From positions 44,909,551 to 44,973,550 of the forward strand of contig OZ022260.1 of assembly GCA_963978905.1 (NCBI GenBank): a stretch of DNA of 64,000 nt. Reading direction: 5' to 3'. A program made the translations under genes and the position numbers. The notes beneath the pieces are model-generated. The model was not told the DNA's origin. It saw nothing but the letters and a program-made list of their open reading frames with translations, and did not search any database. Below are positions 12,097-23,200 of the stretch, one piece after another. This DNA is from Trichostrongylus colubriformis. Lineage: Eukaryota > Nematoda > Chromadorea > Rhabditida > Trichostrongylidae. Numbering within the stretch: the first letter of the stretch is position 1; every line of letters begins with the position of its first letter.

Positions 12097-12472
12097 GAAG
12101 ACAGTGACAGGGGTAATAAGGGTGATAAAGAGTTTCAAAAGGAATCATTCACTGGAAAAATTACCGGTTTGAGAGGTCTATGTACAGCGAAATTCCCATG
12201 GAAGTCACCCTTTGAGCTTTAGCAGAGGTACTATCACGTCAAGCCGCCTTCCTCATGTCAGCCCGCCTCCTAGGGTCGACTTTGCCGAGGAATGACTGAG
12301 GTGTAGAGTAATGAGCATGGTAGCAGAATGATATTTATTGTATTAAAGCCGTATTGACCAAAACGACGTGGTGCTTGACGTGCCAGCTTTCGAGGTGAAC
12401 AGTCCAACGGTCAGTCTCGAAGACTGGAGTGAATCATGCAACCGAATTACCCCTACCACTGCCTTTAATTTT
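12097..12472. mobile_element. MITE family M3, full copy
   Basis: The left end is GACAGTGACAGGGGTAATAA; the right end is the inverse (GAATTACCCCTACCACTGCC). About 375 bp, with marker TCCTAGGGTCGACTTTGCCG. Related copies are at 5747, 41494 and 43772, with halves at 8874, 38253, 38880 and 49754. Confidence 0.7.
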
Positions 12473-14984
12473 CACCCAAAAATTCGAAGAAAGAGGAAGC
12501 AGCACCTCACTGATGGGAAACAAAGTAAAGCACGAATTCTTGAGGATAAGTGCTCAAGACGATTTTGTAGAGAGGAGAGCATGGACAACGCAAAAGATAG
12601 ACGGAGTGAAAGGCTAGGCTGACTCCTTCGTTCTCTTGGAATTGTGGACTGTAAACAAGGTGTCAAGCTTTTGTAACCAAACGTTCATAAATTATATTGT
12701 AGTCCAAGGTTGCTATTTGATACCTTGTTCACAGTTCACAGTTCTAAGACGACCAATAATTGTGTGCCCTTTAGCCTGATGGATCGTCGATGAAAACCTC
12801 ATGCATGGCGCGATCCACAACGAAGCCGGCCGACGCTAATGGCCCTTTCGCTGTTCCGCTGGCACCGAAAACACGCACAAAGGGACTTCAACATTTATCG
12901 ATTAGCGCCGTGAGGCGCCATGTACGGCATGGACGAATACTCAGGAAACAATGGGATGGAAGGAGAAACTTTATCATAGCACTCATCGTATCGTGTTACT
13001 GCCGAACATCGGTATCATTCTAACAAGAAGTATCCACCGCTCAATCATCTGGGACTCCGAAAAGTGGTGGCCTTTCTCAGGGTTCTAGTAAATGACTTGA
13101 ACATCAAATCATTTACCAGAACTAGTAAATGACTTGATGGTCTAGTAATCAAGTCATTACTAGTAGTTCAAGCACTAAATGCTCAACAAGCGAATATACT
13201 TTCCACACTGATATCGATAGGAACAGGATTTTCGACTGCTTAAAGGCACACTTCGCGATAAATTGTGAGAGTTATCGCGCATATCACTCGACGTGAAGGT
13301 CCTGCTTTACCCACTTGTGGGGAAAGATGTATCAAATCTCCTCACAATCACCAAAAATATGCTCCCTGTATTCAGTCCTCGTACGAGTATTGGAGATTGT
13401 AGAAGAGCTTTTTCTCGATGATATTGCGCGAAATGCTACGAAATCACCTGTTCTTCCTTGTTGAAGCTGCCCTCACTATTGAAATCGCTGCCTTAGAAAG
13501 ATGTATCAAATCTCCTCACAATCCTATCGCAAGTCTCCACGCAAGAGTCACTTTGGAAATTTGTTCGTCTAAGGCCAGGTGTGATTTGGCTCGGTAGGCT
13601 CAACTCGGCTCGGGTAGAGCGCGCCCATCGTCGCGAGGATGCACGATTAAGCCGCAACAAGGGTGCATTCTGAGCACCTATCTAAGGACTTACTTGTCCC
13701 AGGAAAGAAAGCCACTAATGTGATTATCGCGTGGTGTGCCTCTAAACCACGTAAAATTTCAAATAATGTTAGGTGTTTGCAGAGATACCAGCTGGGCTAG
13801 CACTCAGTTCTGCGCTTACCACAATGTGGAACTATGCGATATGGACTTCTTCGAAATAGTTTGGTCAGTATCGACCATTTCCCCATCTTAAGTGCTGTTC
13901 TGTTATTCGCGCAGTACTATGCGCTGGGCCAGCTGGTCATTTAACACTTTATCTGGGTGAATCTAAATCACCCCTTCCAGTAGTGAGCACGAAAACGCTC
14001 ACAATTTTTCGCGAGGTGTGCCTCAAACTCCATAGTTATGAATGCTGAACGAAACAAAAGAACAACATTGTCACTGGCAATAGGTACCAACAACCAATAC
14101 CAACAACTGGTAGCCGTCGATGCGAGGTCGGATAAATTAGCAGCGTCAGAGTGTCTTTTTACTGTATCAGGCGAGCATCATGACTCTTTATATCCACCTT
14201 ACCGACAGTTACTGTGATCTGATGCTGCTCGAACGAGGATGTAAAGTCTTGACAATGACGTGGCCATTGTTACGCCATTAACGATAGGAGAGGGAGGAGT
14301 GCTGCTATCGCACTCAGAGAAGGGGGAATGGAAGGGATGCCACTATAATGCTTTTTACTTATTCCTAGAACGGGAGTGTAGTTCCTACGTTCCTTTTTCT
14401 ACAGTTCCTGAAAGTCTCTACTAAAATTTGGGCAAAAATATGCGCTTGCGTGTGATTGACGTCTCGGAAATGCTTAGGTGTGCAATTTTCTATAAGACGT
14501 CCCCTTGTTGCCATAGCACTAGGAGGGCTGCACTATGTAACGAAGTAGGAAACTTCCACACAGGCTCAACCCACGTTTCTTTCCATATTTATTCGACCAC
14601 ACTGCGTGAACCACAATAAATGACTGGCTGATCTTAATGCTGTGAATGTTTTCTTAGGAATTAGTTTCGGGGTTCATATCTGCTAATACTTGCGAATATA
14701 AGATGCGGAACCTAGCAAATCAAGGAATTGCTCCGAACCACATGTGCCAACTATTGAAAACAGAGCGAGTTTCTTCGCTGTAATCCTACTATATATCATC
14801 GGCCTATAATATACAATATATATATAATATAGTACAACTATATATAATCCTAATCCTACAAGTGTATCTTTTGGTGTGTGTTTGTGTGTGTGTGTGTTTG
14901 AGCGGAAACTCATATCTCACGTCGCAGCACAACGGGGACCTCCAATTATAAGATTTAAGGGGTGGTAAGGGGTCCATTGCGGTG

Positions 14985-15490
14985 GTGAACCAAGAGTGAT
15001 AGCAGCTGATAAGGGCTGATAAGGACCCTCGAAAGACGAACGATCGTCGCTGAATTCGTTTCACCTTTCAGGTCGACCCTGGAGTGCTAACAATCACAAT
15101 GTTTCGGGTGGTGGGACGGGCACATCAGGGGTGGGTGATTCAGACTGATAACGGTTGATAAAATTCGATGAAGAGCGTCAGAAGGCAAATGTCGTTGAAT
15201 CCGTTTTTCCATTCGTGTTGATCCTGGAGCGCCGACACTCATAGATAGTTTCGAGGGGTGGGATGGGCACATCAGTGGTTGGTGATCCAGACTGATAACG
15301 GTTGATAAAATTCGATGAAGAGCTTCAGAAGCTAATGTCGCCAAATCCGTTTAGCTATTCTGGCTAACGATGGAATGCTCACACTCACAGGTATTACAGG
15401 GTACGAAGACCTTAATGGTGATCTTTCTAAACTGATTACGGCTCACAGAGGCTTATAACAGCCATTAGGAAGTGATAAAATCCGGTACAC
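14985..15490. repeat. Tandem repeat, period about 145 bp, three to four units
   Basis: Each unit has a GCTGATAAGG or ACTGATAACGGTTGATAA motif, GTCGTTGAATCCGTTT or a variant, and a CACATCAGGGGTGGGTGAT block. Units begin near 14985, 15135, 15280 and 15430 and diverge progressively. It abuts the Tc1-type element. Confidence 0.65.
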
Positions 15491-15518
15491 CGCTCACTAC
15501 TACTATACGACTGCTATA

Positions 15519-17083
15519 CAGTGCGTTTCATAATTATAAGGTCACCCCTGAATTTCAGGTTTTCTCGACAACACTCCATTGAGGAATCTTTTCAGTCTCA
15601 TAGACGAATTCCTCACCTGAAATAACCCCCGTGTCCGATTTTTGGTAGCAGTCTCGTTTACCTTATGTTTTTAGTAGTATTTTTTGTTTTTTTTTTGCAC
15701 CGTTTCATAATTATAAGGTCACCCTGAAAAAAGAAATAAGTTAAGGCCCCGGGAGGTCTGTGATGGTAGATTTGTCTTCCAAATACATCTTCGAGATACA
15801 TATTCAATCGTCTTGTGGCTAGCTTCTATGTTCCGAGAGAAAAACCCAGACTTGGGATTCTTGTTATGCTAGGCTCAGTTTGAGAGCCATTCTTAAAAAA
15901 ATCGGAAGATTCCTGTGCTCAGATCGATGACATTTGAGGGATTCGGTGTCTTCAGATGCTTTTCTGACTCTGGACTCCCATGTGAGATTATACATCAACG
16001 AGGAAAGGATTGTGGGAGCCACTTCCTACAGCACCTACTCCATGGACCAGATTTGTTTGGAGTTAAACCATTTTTAGTCTGGAACCACAGCGTGTACAGC
16101 AGCGAGGAAGAGCAGAAACATCACTGAAGAAATAATGAAGCAGTTTTCGAGGCCTACAGCACACCATGAGGCGGAACGACTTCAATTCATAAAGTTGTTC
16201 TTGACCACGGATTGAACGGAACTGAATTTTCATAGCAGTTGCACCCTGCATGTGAATAGTTCCATCCGAATTGTCCTTTTGAGTCTGAAAATACTCTATT
16301 TGTATGCTGCTGACGGGTAGAGGTAGTACTAGCTTGGTCTGAGAAGTGCGCCGATCTAGCCGAGCCTTGGCAATTTTTGTAGGAGAAGGGTGATGGCCTA
16401 AGTGGTTTTCGGCAATGAGGATGCATTGAACCTTGCCTTCGAAACCTGCAGAATGGACTCCATAGACTGCTAGAAGATCTTACGAAGAAATCAGTTGCCT
16501 TTTGGAGTCGACCGGCTCTTCATAATTGCGTCTAACAGCATGACAAGGCTGTTGTTCACGTAGGTCATTCAATGGGTTAAAGATCCGAAATACGGACCTC
16601 CAGCCGTAGATAACATGCAGTCTTGGTCTCAGCTCTATCGGGGAGATCTGGAAGACATCGCCGCAAAAATATTTACCCCAATAATCGCCAGCTCTGGGAA
16701 GCAAAGCTGCTGAAACAGGCAATTGTTGAAGACTGGAACAATATCTGTGGTGAGGCTCTTCAAAATTTCGTTTCTACTTCACCAAATCTGCTAATTAATG
16801 TCGTTCTTAAGCAAGAGTGAACCACAGATTATGAGCTCCTTCGAATCGCTGTTAACTCTAGCAAATCTTCTCTTTCTTCGGGGTGACCTTATAATTATGA
16901 AACGGCACAAAAATCAGAAAATATCCATAGAAAAATCGGGCTAAAAGGTAATGCCATCAAAACTGGTGTGGAAGGGTTTTCTGTGGTGGGGAATCTGGGA
17001 AAAATACTTAAAAAATTTTCGGCTGGCTGTGTGTCCTGAAAACCGAAAATTTGGGGGTGAGCTTATAATTATGAAACGCACTA
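15519..17083. mobile_element. Tc1/mariner-type element with two nested TIR pairs
   Basis: The outer inverted ends are at 15519-15550 and 17053-17083 (GTGCGTTTCATAATTATAAG on the left, its complement on the right), flanked by TA dinucleotides. A second inverted pair of nearly the same sequence lies inside at about 15697-15728 and 16879-16908. The interior holds a decayed coding region: the plus frame 16623-16820 ends in LLKQAIVEDWNNICGEALQN then FVSTSPNLLINVVLKQ, like the C-terminal end of Tc1-family transposases. Other frames are broken, so the copy is not autonomous. Confidence 0.72.
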
Positions 17084-17599
17084 TAGTAGATGCCTCTGAT
17101 GCTCAGTGCCAATGAGTGAACATATTTTGTTCACGTTCTGATACCTGCTACCGATGTATCGACCGCTGAATTGCTTAGCCTTCCAAATAATGGTGCATGT
17201 CTTTTGATACTGCGATCTACATGGACGACAAGACACGATCCAGATTTGTGATAGCAAAGCAAGCGATTCATTCTCTCATGCGGTGCCAGCAACAATACAA
17301 GGTATCGACCGCTGGACTAAGGGAACTGGCATATGGATCAACCACCAATAGGAAACAGATGCTCAGCAAATGGATAAATTGTGTCGCCGAGCTCAGTCTA
17401 GTTGCCCTCTCCCACAACTACTACATTAGCACATGAAAAGGTTAGGATATGAGAAAAAATATAAAAAGTCATAAAACGAATAAACGGCTACTTACTATAC
17501 ATTAAAGTAGAAGGTTGCCCCAATCAGAAACGGGCGACTCGTGCGCGAACGTCGCCGAGCGACGTCGCATCGCGATCTTTCTGTCCTAACGACATACAC

Positions 17600-17757
17600 C
17601 TTCCTCCACTCAGCCCCACTATGAGGAGCTGTATCCTAGCCGGATTCTCACTTTTTCACGGGAAACTTTGTATGGCCCTTACTAAGCAAATACAACATAA
17701 ATGTATGGGAAGCAAGAGGACTCATTTTTTCGTGCACGATTCCTTTAATCACGAATT
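17600..17757. mobile_element. MITE family M4, right arm only
   Basis: It matches the M4 right arm (GAGGAGCTGTATCCTAGCCG through TTCGTGCACGATTCCTTTAA). The left arm is missing; an M1-related end (17535-17592) precedes it. Confidence 0.5.
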
Positions 17758-18956
17758 TGTGTCATCCTTTTTCCATACTGCCTTTTCCGACAGCACTCGA
17801 GCTCATTTAGAAAATTCGAAAATTCCCGCTCTAAATTCTTTCTTTACCACCACTTCACAGAACATCTGAGCGGGACTTCCTGCTTTTCTAACAAAGCAAA
17901 AGTTTCTGTTTTAACTGCGATTCGAGTTGGATTTTAGGACCATGTAGAAGGAGGAGCTCATCCAATATCTTTAAGAAATTACTTTTCAACAGAAAGATGG
18001 AGAATGTGGCTCTCTCATCTTCCTCTGACCGCGCGTAGGTGGCATGTGCTGTATGTATTAGTCCTCATGACAAAAATGGTTTGAAATATTTATTGATTGT
18101 TTATTAATCAATAAATAATAATAAATAAATCTCACACGTAGACATTAATTGCGGGCGCGTATTATGCGCGACGAAGGCATTCTTGAATTGAATAATGAAG
18201 TGAGAGAGAGCTCAGAAAATCACAGTAGTAACGGCGTAGATCAATCTACTAAACAACATATTGATTGATAACCATCGCTTATCGATCACAGACTACGTAG
18301 AATACTGAAGAATGAATTTAAAATGACTACTACGTAAAATAAAAAATAATATAATAGTAGTATTTAGGCACATAATATAAGATGGTAGTTATATCACACT
18401 AGTGAAGACACGTGTACTTCGAAGAGGGAATTTCCTTTCTATACAAAGTTGAGGCGGTGCGTATTGCACCTATGCTACAATCAGTTTCATGTAATACAGT
18501 AATCGAAAAAAATGGAATATGTGGTGTCGATTGTAAAGGCAAGACATCAAGAAATACGAATTCGTCGACTAAGATGAGGGTAGCAGAAGTTTCAGTGAAT
18601 CTCTCAAAAGTCGTAAAGTCAAGCACATAATTTTCTAGAAGGACGTAAATTTTCAGACGCACTGGAAAGTGGAAAGAATGTGAGTTAAAGTGATGATAAG
18701 GGTATCGTAAACGCTAAACAATCAGTATGTTAAAGTTTTTGATGAAAAATGCATAGCTCACGTCGGATATGTGATGAGGTTTTGGCATATCGTCTCTTTG
18801 CTTTGTCTCTTTACAAGCTTTTCAAAATATACGTGCAAATTTAATAATTTAGTTTTGGTGCATGAAAAGTATAGCATCGGAAATTATCAGGCGGTGAAAA
18901 TTCATGCATTCACAGATGTTCAAAGGATGCAGCACAGATGCTATTTAAAGGAATGT

Positions 18957-18981
18957 TGTGTGTGTGTGTGTGTGTGTGTGT
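18957..18981. repeat. GT dinucleotide microsatellite
   Basis: About 12 GT units in a row. A shorter GT tract lies at 14875-14898 and another at 31147-31160. Confidence 0.9.
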
Positions 18982-18984
18982 CCT

Positions 18985-19138
18985 TAAGACTGGATAAGTG
19001 TGTAGATCGGTTGATGCGGTAGAGCTTGTGGTAGAGTCATCGGTACGCCGGCAGGTACGAATTGTGCGTCTATCGGAACCTGAAACGCTGCTTATTGTTC
19101 TCGTATTTTTAAATCGTCTAGGTGTGACCACAATATCG
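18985..19138 (-). CDS. Possible coding segment, Ser/Thr/Arg-rich
   Basis: The minus frame from ATG 19131 encodes MDDIVVTPRRFKNTRTISSV then SGSDRRTIRTCRRTDDSTTS and runs into an ACAC dinucleotide tract. The upstream AG (TCTCGCAAG) is a weak acceptor. It sits about 1 kb downstream of the ESRP stop and could be a first exon of gene B. No good donor is seen before the repeat. Confidence 0.22.
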
Positions 19139-19258
19139 TCCATGATGGAACCTTGCGAGAAAACCTCGCAATTCGCTTATGCAGAAAAAATTCTGCACTC
19201 TTATTAGCTATGAACATGATCGCAGTGATAAAACATTTACTACTAACTAGATCAAATG

Positions 19259-19503
19259 GAGTGTGTGCAATTATGATAGAAAATTCGCTTCGCGGCGTCG
19301 CACTCGCGGCATCATCAGCACGACTTGCCGAATCGATTGCCCTTGGGAGCCCGGCAGAGCGTGGCTGCGTCACCTCTGCACTTCCACCCATGCCACACTG
19401 CCTCGCTTGAAAGCCGCCATGCTCTGCCACTGGCACTCGCACCCGCCCAGCCGCTTGCCGCCGCGAGCGGCCACGCGATTTTCCTTCATAACTGCACACA
19501 CCC
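19259..19503. mobile_element. Long-TIR MITE, family M2, copy 1, with 9-bp target duplication
   Basis: It starts GAGTGTGTGCAATTATGATA and ends with the inverse ATAACTGCACACACCC. GATCAAATG is repeated exactly on both sides. The GC-rich arms include CGCTTCGCGGCGTCGC and GGCAGAGCGTGGCTGCG. Confidence 0.8.
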
Positions 19504-20126
19504 GATCAAATGCCTTACTGAGTGAACCTGCACAGTGCATTCCGTCACAATTTTTGTGACATTTTGAATTTTTCCAATTTTCTTGGAGACTTCAAAAACT
19601 TGCACGGTTGGGTATATGAAGATACATACAGGATTATAAATCATTTCAGTCAGAACTTCCCAGTCTCTAGGCTGTGGAGAAAATTATGCCTTTCCAAGAA
19701 GGCCCTCTACTCCCCATTCTCCGCTTTTACATTCGAGATTCAACACGAATGAGGAGCCATGGGAACCAACTCCGTGATATATGATTGGGAAATCCTATTT
19801 TCCTGCGTTTGGAAGCTTCAATGTTCAAGAATTCTCAAATATCACAGTACAAAAGTATATGTGAATACGAATAAGATATGAACTATGGTACAATTATTCT
19901 GATAAGTATATGAAAAATCTTTTCAAAGAATCAGTATTCAATTCTTGATTCACTAGATAAGAATGGGCAGAATTTTTTTGAAACCGCGCAAAACTTCTTT
20001 TCCATCAGAAAAACCAGAAAACAGTATAAATTTCGCTCAAGCTCCCATGCAGGATGTTCCATGAAAGTAACGATGCACGACGCGTGAAATGAAAGGATCC
20101 GTCGATAGGCATTGAAAGAACAATCA

Positions 20127-20273
20127 TCAAAATCGAAGTAAACAATCAATGTTTACCTTCTGGAGAAACTGCGGATCGATCGCAACCACCGGTGGGTCAG
20201 ACGGTGTCCGCGACCTGATTGTAACAACTGCTTCACCGGGAATGTTACCCTGAGCCACGCGAGTGAACATCAC
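20127..20273 (-). CDS. sym-2: ESRP exon 15, terminal
   Basis: The acceptor is CTATTTAG. It encodes [40 protein letters not shown] and NIDCLLRF, then TGA at 20129-20127. A usable donor (AAG|GTAAAC, 20157) inside it means a further exon cannot be excluded. GEAVVTI preserves the RNP1-like position of an RRM fold. Confidence 0.7.
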   Translation of the reverse strand: MMFTRVAQGNIPGEAVVTIRSRTPSDPPVVAIDPQFLQKVNIDCLLRF

Positions 20274-23200
20274 CTAAATAGGCGAATTTGGAAATTTTCA
20301 TGTTGCAACAACTGCACGACGAAGCATGAATAGAAGAATCTTAAAACCGTGAACTCACATTTTCCACAACCACGTCTGGAGTCTGGAAGTGGGCAATTAT
20401 ATCGGGTAGACCAACATTTGGACCAATACCGTATACGACAAGTTGGTTGATCTAAATAATGGAGATGATTACAATTACTAAGATGATATGTTAATCATCT
20501 GCTAATGTACCTGTCCCGGTATAACCATATTGGGCGAAACGGGAGGCGATGGATACGGCCAGAACATCGGAGCTGACATCGGCAACAAGGCGGGAATGTC
20601 TAAAAAGGCACGGAGCTACATGTAAAGCGTCATGATGTAATAGTTTCCGTCTTTTAGTCTATTGCCTACTTCAGTTCAACCTGTAGCTATGTGACATCCG
20701 ATGGCGCGTCACGGCACGCATAAATAAATAAGTAAATGATAGCTGAGTGGCACCTACTTGGTACAAAGGTCGGTCTTTGTGACATCATAAGTGGAGGAGG
20801 TGGAGGTACGGGCGGTGGCGCCGTGGGAGCCATCACCAAGTGCATGTCGTCGGGAGAGCATTGGAAAACCTTTAAAACAAAGTTGATATCTGCAGTAATG
20901 GATGTGCATGAGGTAATCACGTGCAGTTCCGTAAAACAACATCGCTGGCTTATTCACCCCTTTAAAACACCCTTTTCCACTCCATCTCAGCTACCCACAT
21001 ATTTTAGCAGCGCCAATACGCCCAGCGTTTAATCGCCGGCTTTTATTGCTGCTTTCTATTCAGACCTACCGGTGAAAGCAAACACTGTATTAGGCGATAG
21101 CACAGGTGGGCGCAGTCTGAACGCTCCTTAATGCTTATGCCTTTTTGAACGATGGCAATTCTGCAAGGTATAGCGCTTAAAGGTTAAAAAGTTTCACGCG
21201 AAACCTTTGACGTATGAGAGCCAATCCTTCGCGATGGCCTCCTTCTCCTGGTGATCCCAGAACTTCAGAATTACCAGAGTGATTCGCATAGCGAAACCAC
21301 CTCGAAAAGAGCTTCTTTTCTCAAAAACAGGACTCTACAGCCTCTCAAAACTTTTGAAGTTTAGTTCTGAGAACAAATGTAGTGGAGGCTGAAAATAAAC
21401 GGAATCCATGACTTTCGTCAACAAATTCTTCAATGCAAGACAAGTATGATCAACTATCCGGCGACTCGCGTCCCCTAATAGGGCTAGCTCTACGGATTTT
21501 TTTCGGTTATACTCCTCTACATGGCCCTATATAGCGGCAGAAAGGTGATTAGAATGAGAAAAAGAGATATTCACCTCAATATATCGCTGCTTCTTGCCGA
21601 TGATCATGAATTTGTTGTGAGCTGCTGCAGCAGCTCCAGCAGCCGCTTGCTCGCTGTTCATCTGAATGAATGCCTCGCCTGATGGATGACCTGCAATTGA
21701 AAATGATCTTAAGCACAGTAAAGTCCGCTAATTATGCTAACGATATTGGGGCTGGTCAGGGTTCTATCATTTCGGAGGGATCTTGGAAATGTTCACAGGT
21801 GGCATATAGAAGCATGCCTCTGGCGAAACTCGCACGCTTTCTATTTTTCATTTTGCAAAGTATTCACAGTTCTCTACCTCAAATCATTGCTCCGCTGTAA
21901 GGAAAAGCATAAAGTTTTTGGCGGAAATCAACCTCTTACTGGGATGAGCCGTACATTTTAGTTCCATTCAGAATCGTGACAATTTTGATGTAGCCTATAC
22001 AATGACTTGCGGTGGCCAGCCGATGAACAAGTCAGTGCTTTTATCCTTCCACTCGAGTCTGGTACAAATTTGCCGGCCCCGGAGGGATGGAAGGCTTGTT
22101 AGCCTGGGCTGGCGTTGATGCAAGATTTGATCCCCACACCATGAGAGTGGGGTGTGCGCCACCTGTCACTACACCACTTCCTCTGTTGAGGAGATGATCG
22201 TAGTCAACCAGGAACCCGAATCTTTTATGGATAAGCACATTACTCACCTTGGCTGTTGAACACCATATGCACGCCCTGGAATTGTATGAATCGTGCGTGT
22301 TCACCGAGGAACTCCACGACATGCTCAACTCGTGCCTCATAGGGCAAGCCACGGAGACGAACGCAATCGCGACGCAACCCATTAGCGGCTGACGGTTCTG
22401 TTGACCTCTTCACTACCTGAAGATCCTTATATCGATGAATGCCAATGTAGAAAACTACTGGCATAAACCATTGCACTGCATTTTCTGTATAACTATGTAG
22501 TATTAGCTAGAAGGGGTGTGTGCACTTATGACGGAGAATCGCTTCGCTGTGAAGCCCACAAGCCATCTGAGCGCATCATGATGTTCTGATCGCAGGATGA
22601 TGTTTCTTGACCGGGTTTTTCTTCTTATCCTCACTCGCTGACCAGCGTTTACAGCTCTACTCGATTTCTACGATCTAATTAGTGCGGAAAAACTAACGAC
22701 CTAATTCATGCGCGATGTGCAAGATACGCGAACGAGAAACCGTTACAATTTGCACCATTCTCTCGACAACGTCTCAGAGATGGTACCGCCTCGGACAAGA
22801 AATTTTCTCTTTCAGAAATACACGAGGTACTATGTTTGCGAATGAAAGCGGCATTTGCTCCACGCTAATCAGGATTCCTCGGAAATTTCGGTTATGACCG
22901 CTTCCTTCTGTTCTACCGAGTTGTCCGTTTAGAAAGGAGTACATGACCAACGGTAATGGGATGGGTGATGGAAAGACTCATCATCAAGGCGACAGTATTC
23001 CCACAATTTCGAACGACTGCAACACTTCTCTAGGGTGTCAAACCTTTATTTTAGAGGGTGCAACGCCTGAGGTTTGACAGTGTGGCAGGAAAAAAAGGAA
23101 ATTGTCTGTAGAAGGGATTGCGAAGACTTTCTGAAGGAAAAATGTCCCGTTATCCAGAAAACTAATCAAGGAGATCTCTGTCGGGTGGTATCAAGAATTA

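Larger units (their letters stand above)
10440..14980. other. Intergenic stretch without a supported gene
   Basis: Apart from the M3 MITE (12097-12472) and the weak ORF at 11350-11229, only scattered repeats are visible: a 22-bp perfect palindrome GCGACGTTTGATCAAACGTCGC split around 10442-10463 and a duplicated AAAGATGTATCAAATCTCCT at 13324 and 13497. The rest shows no coding signal. Confidence 0.6.

Noticed and set aside
19092..19499. 135-codon minus ORF and its GC-rich plus-strand partners
   Set aside because: They lie in an M2 MITE; the same translations recur at 41226, 54276 and 62755, so they are repeat translations.
20736..21032. 98-codon plus-strand Gly-rich ORF
   Set aside because: The Gly run is the complement of the proline tract in ESRP exon 12.
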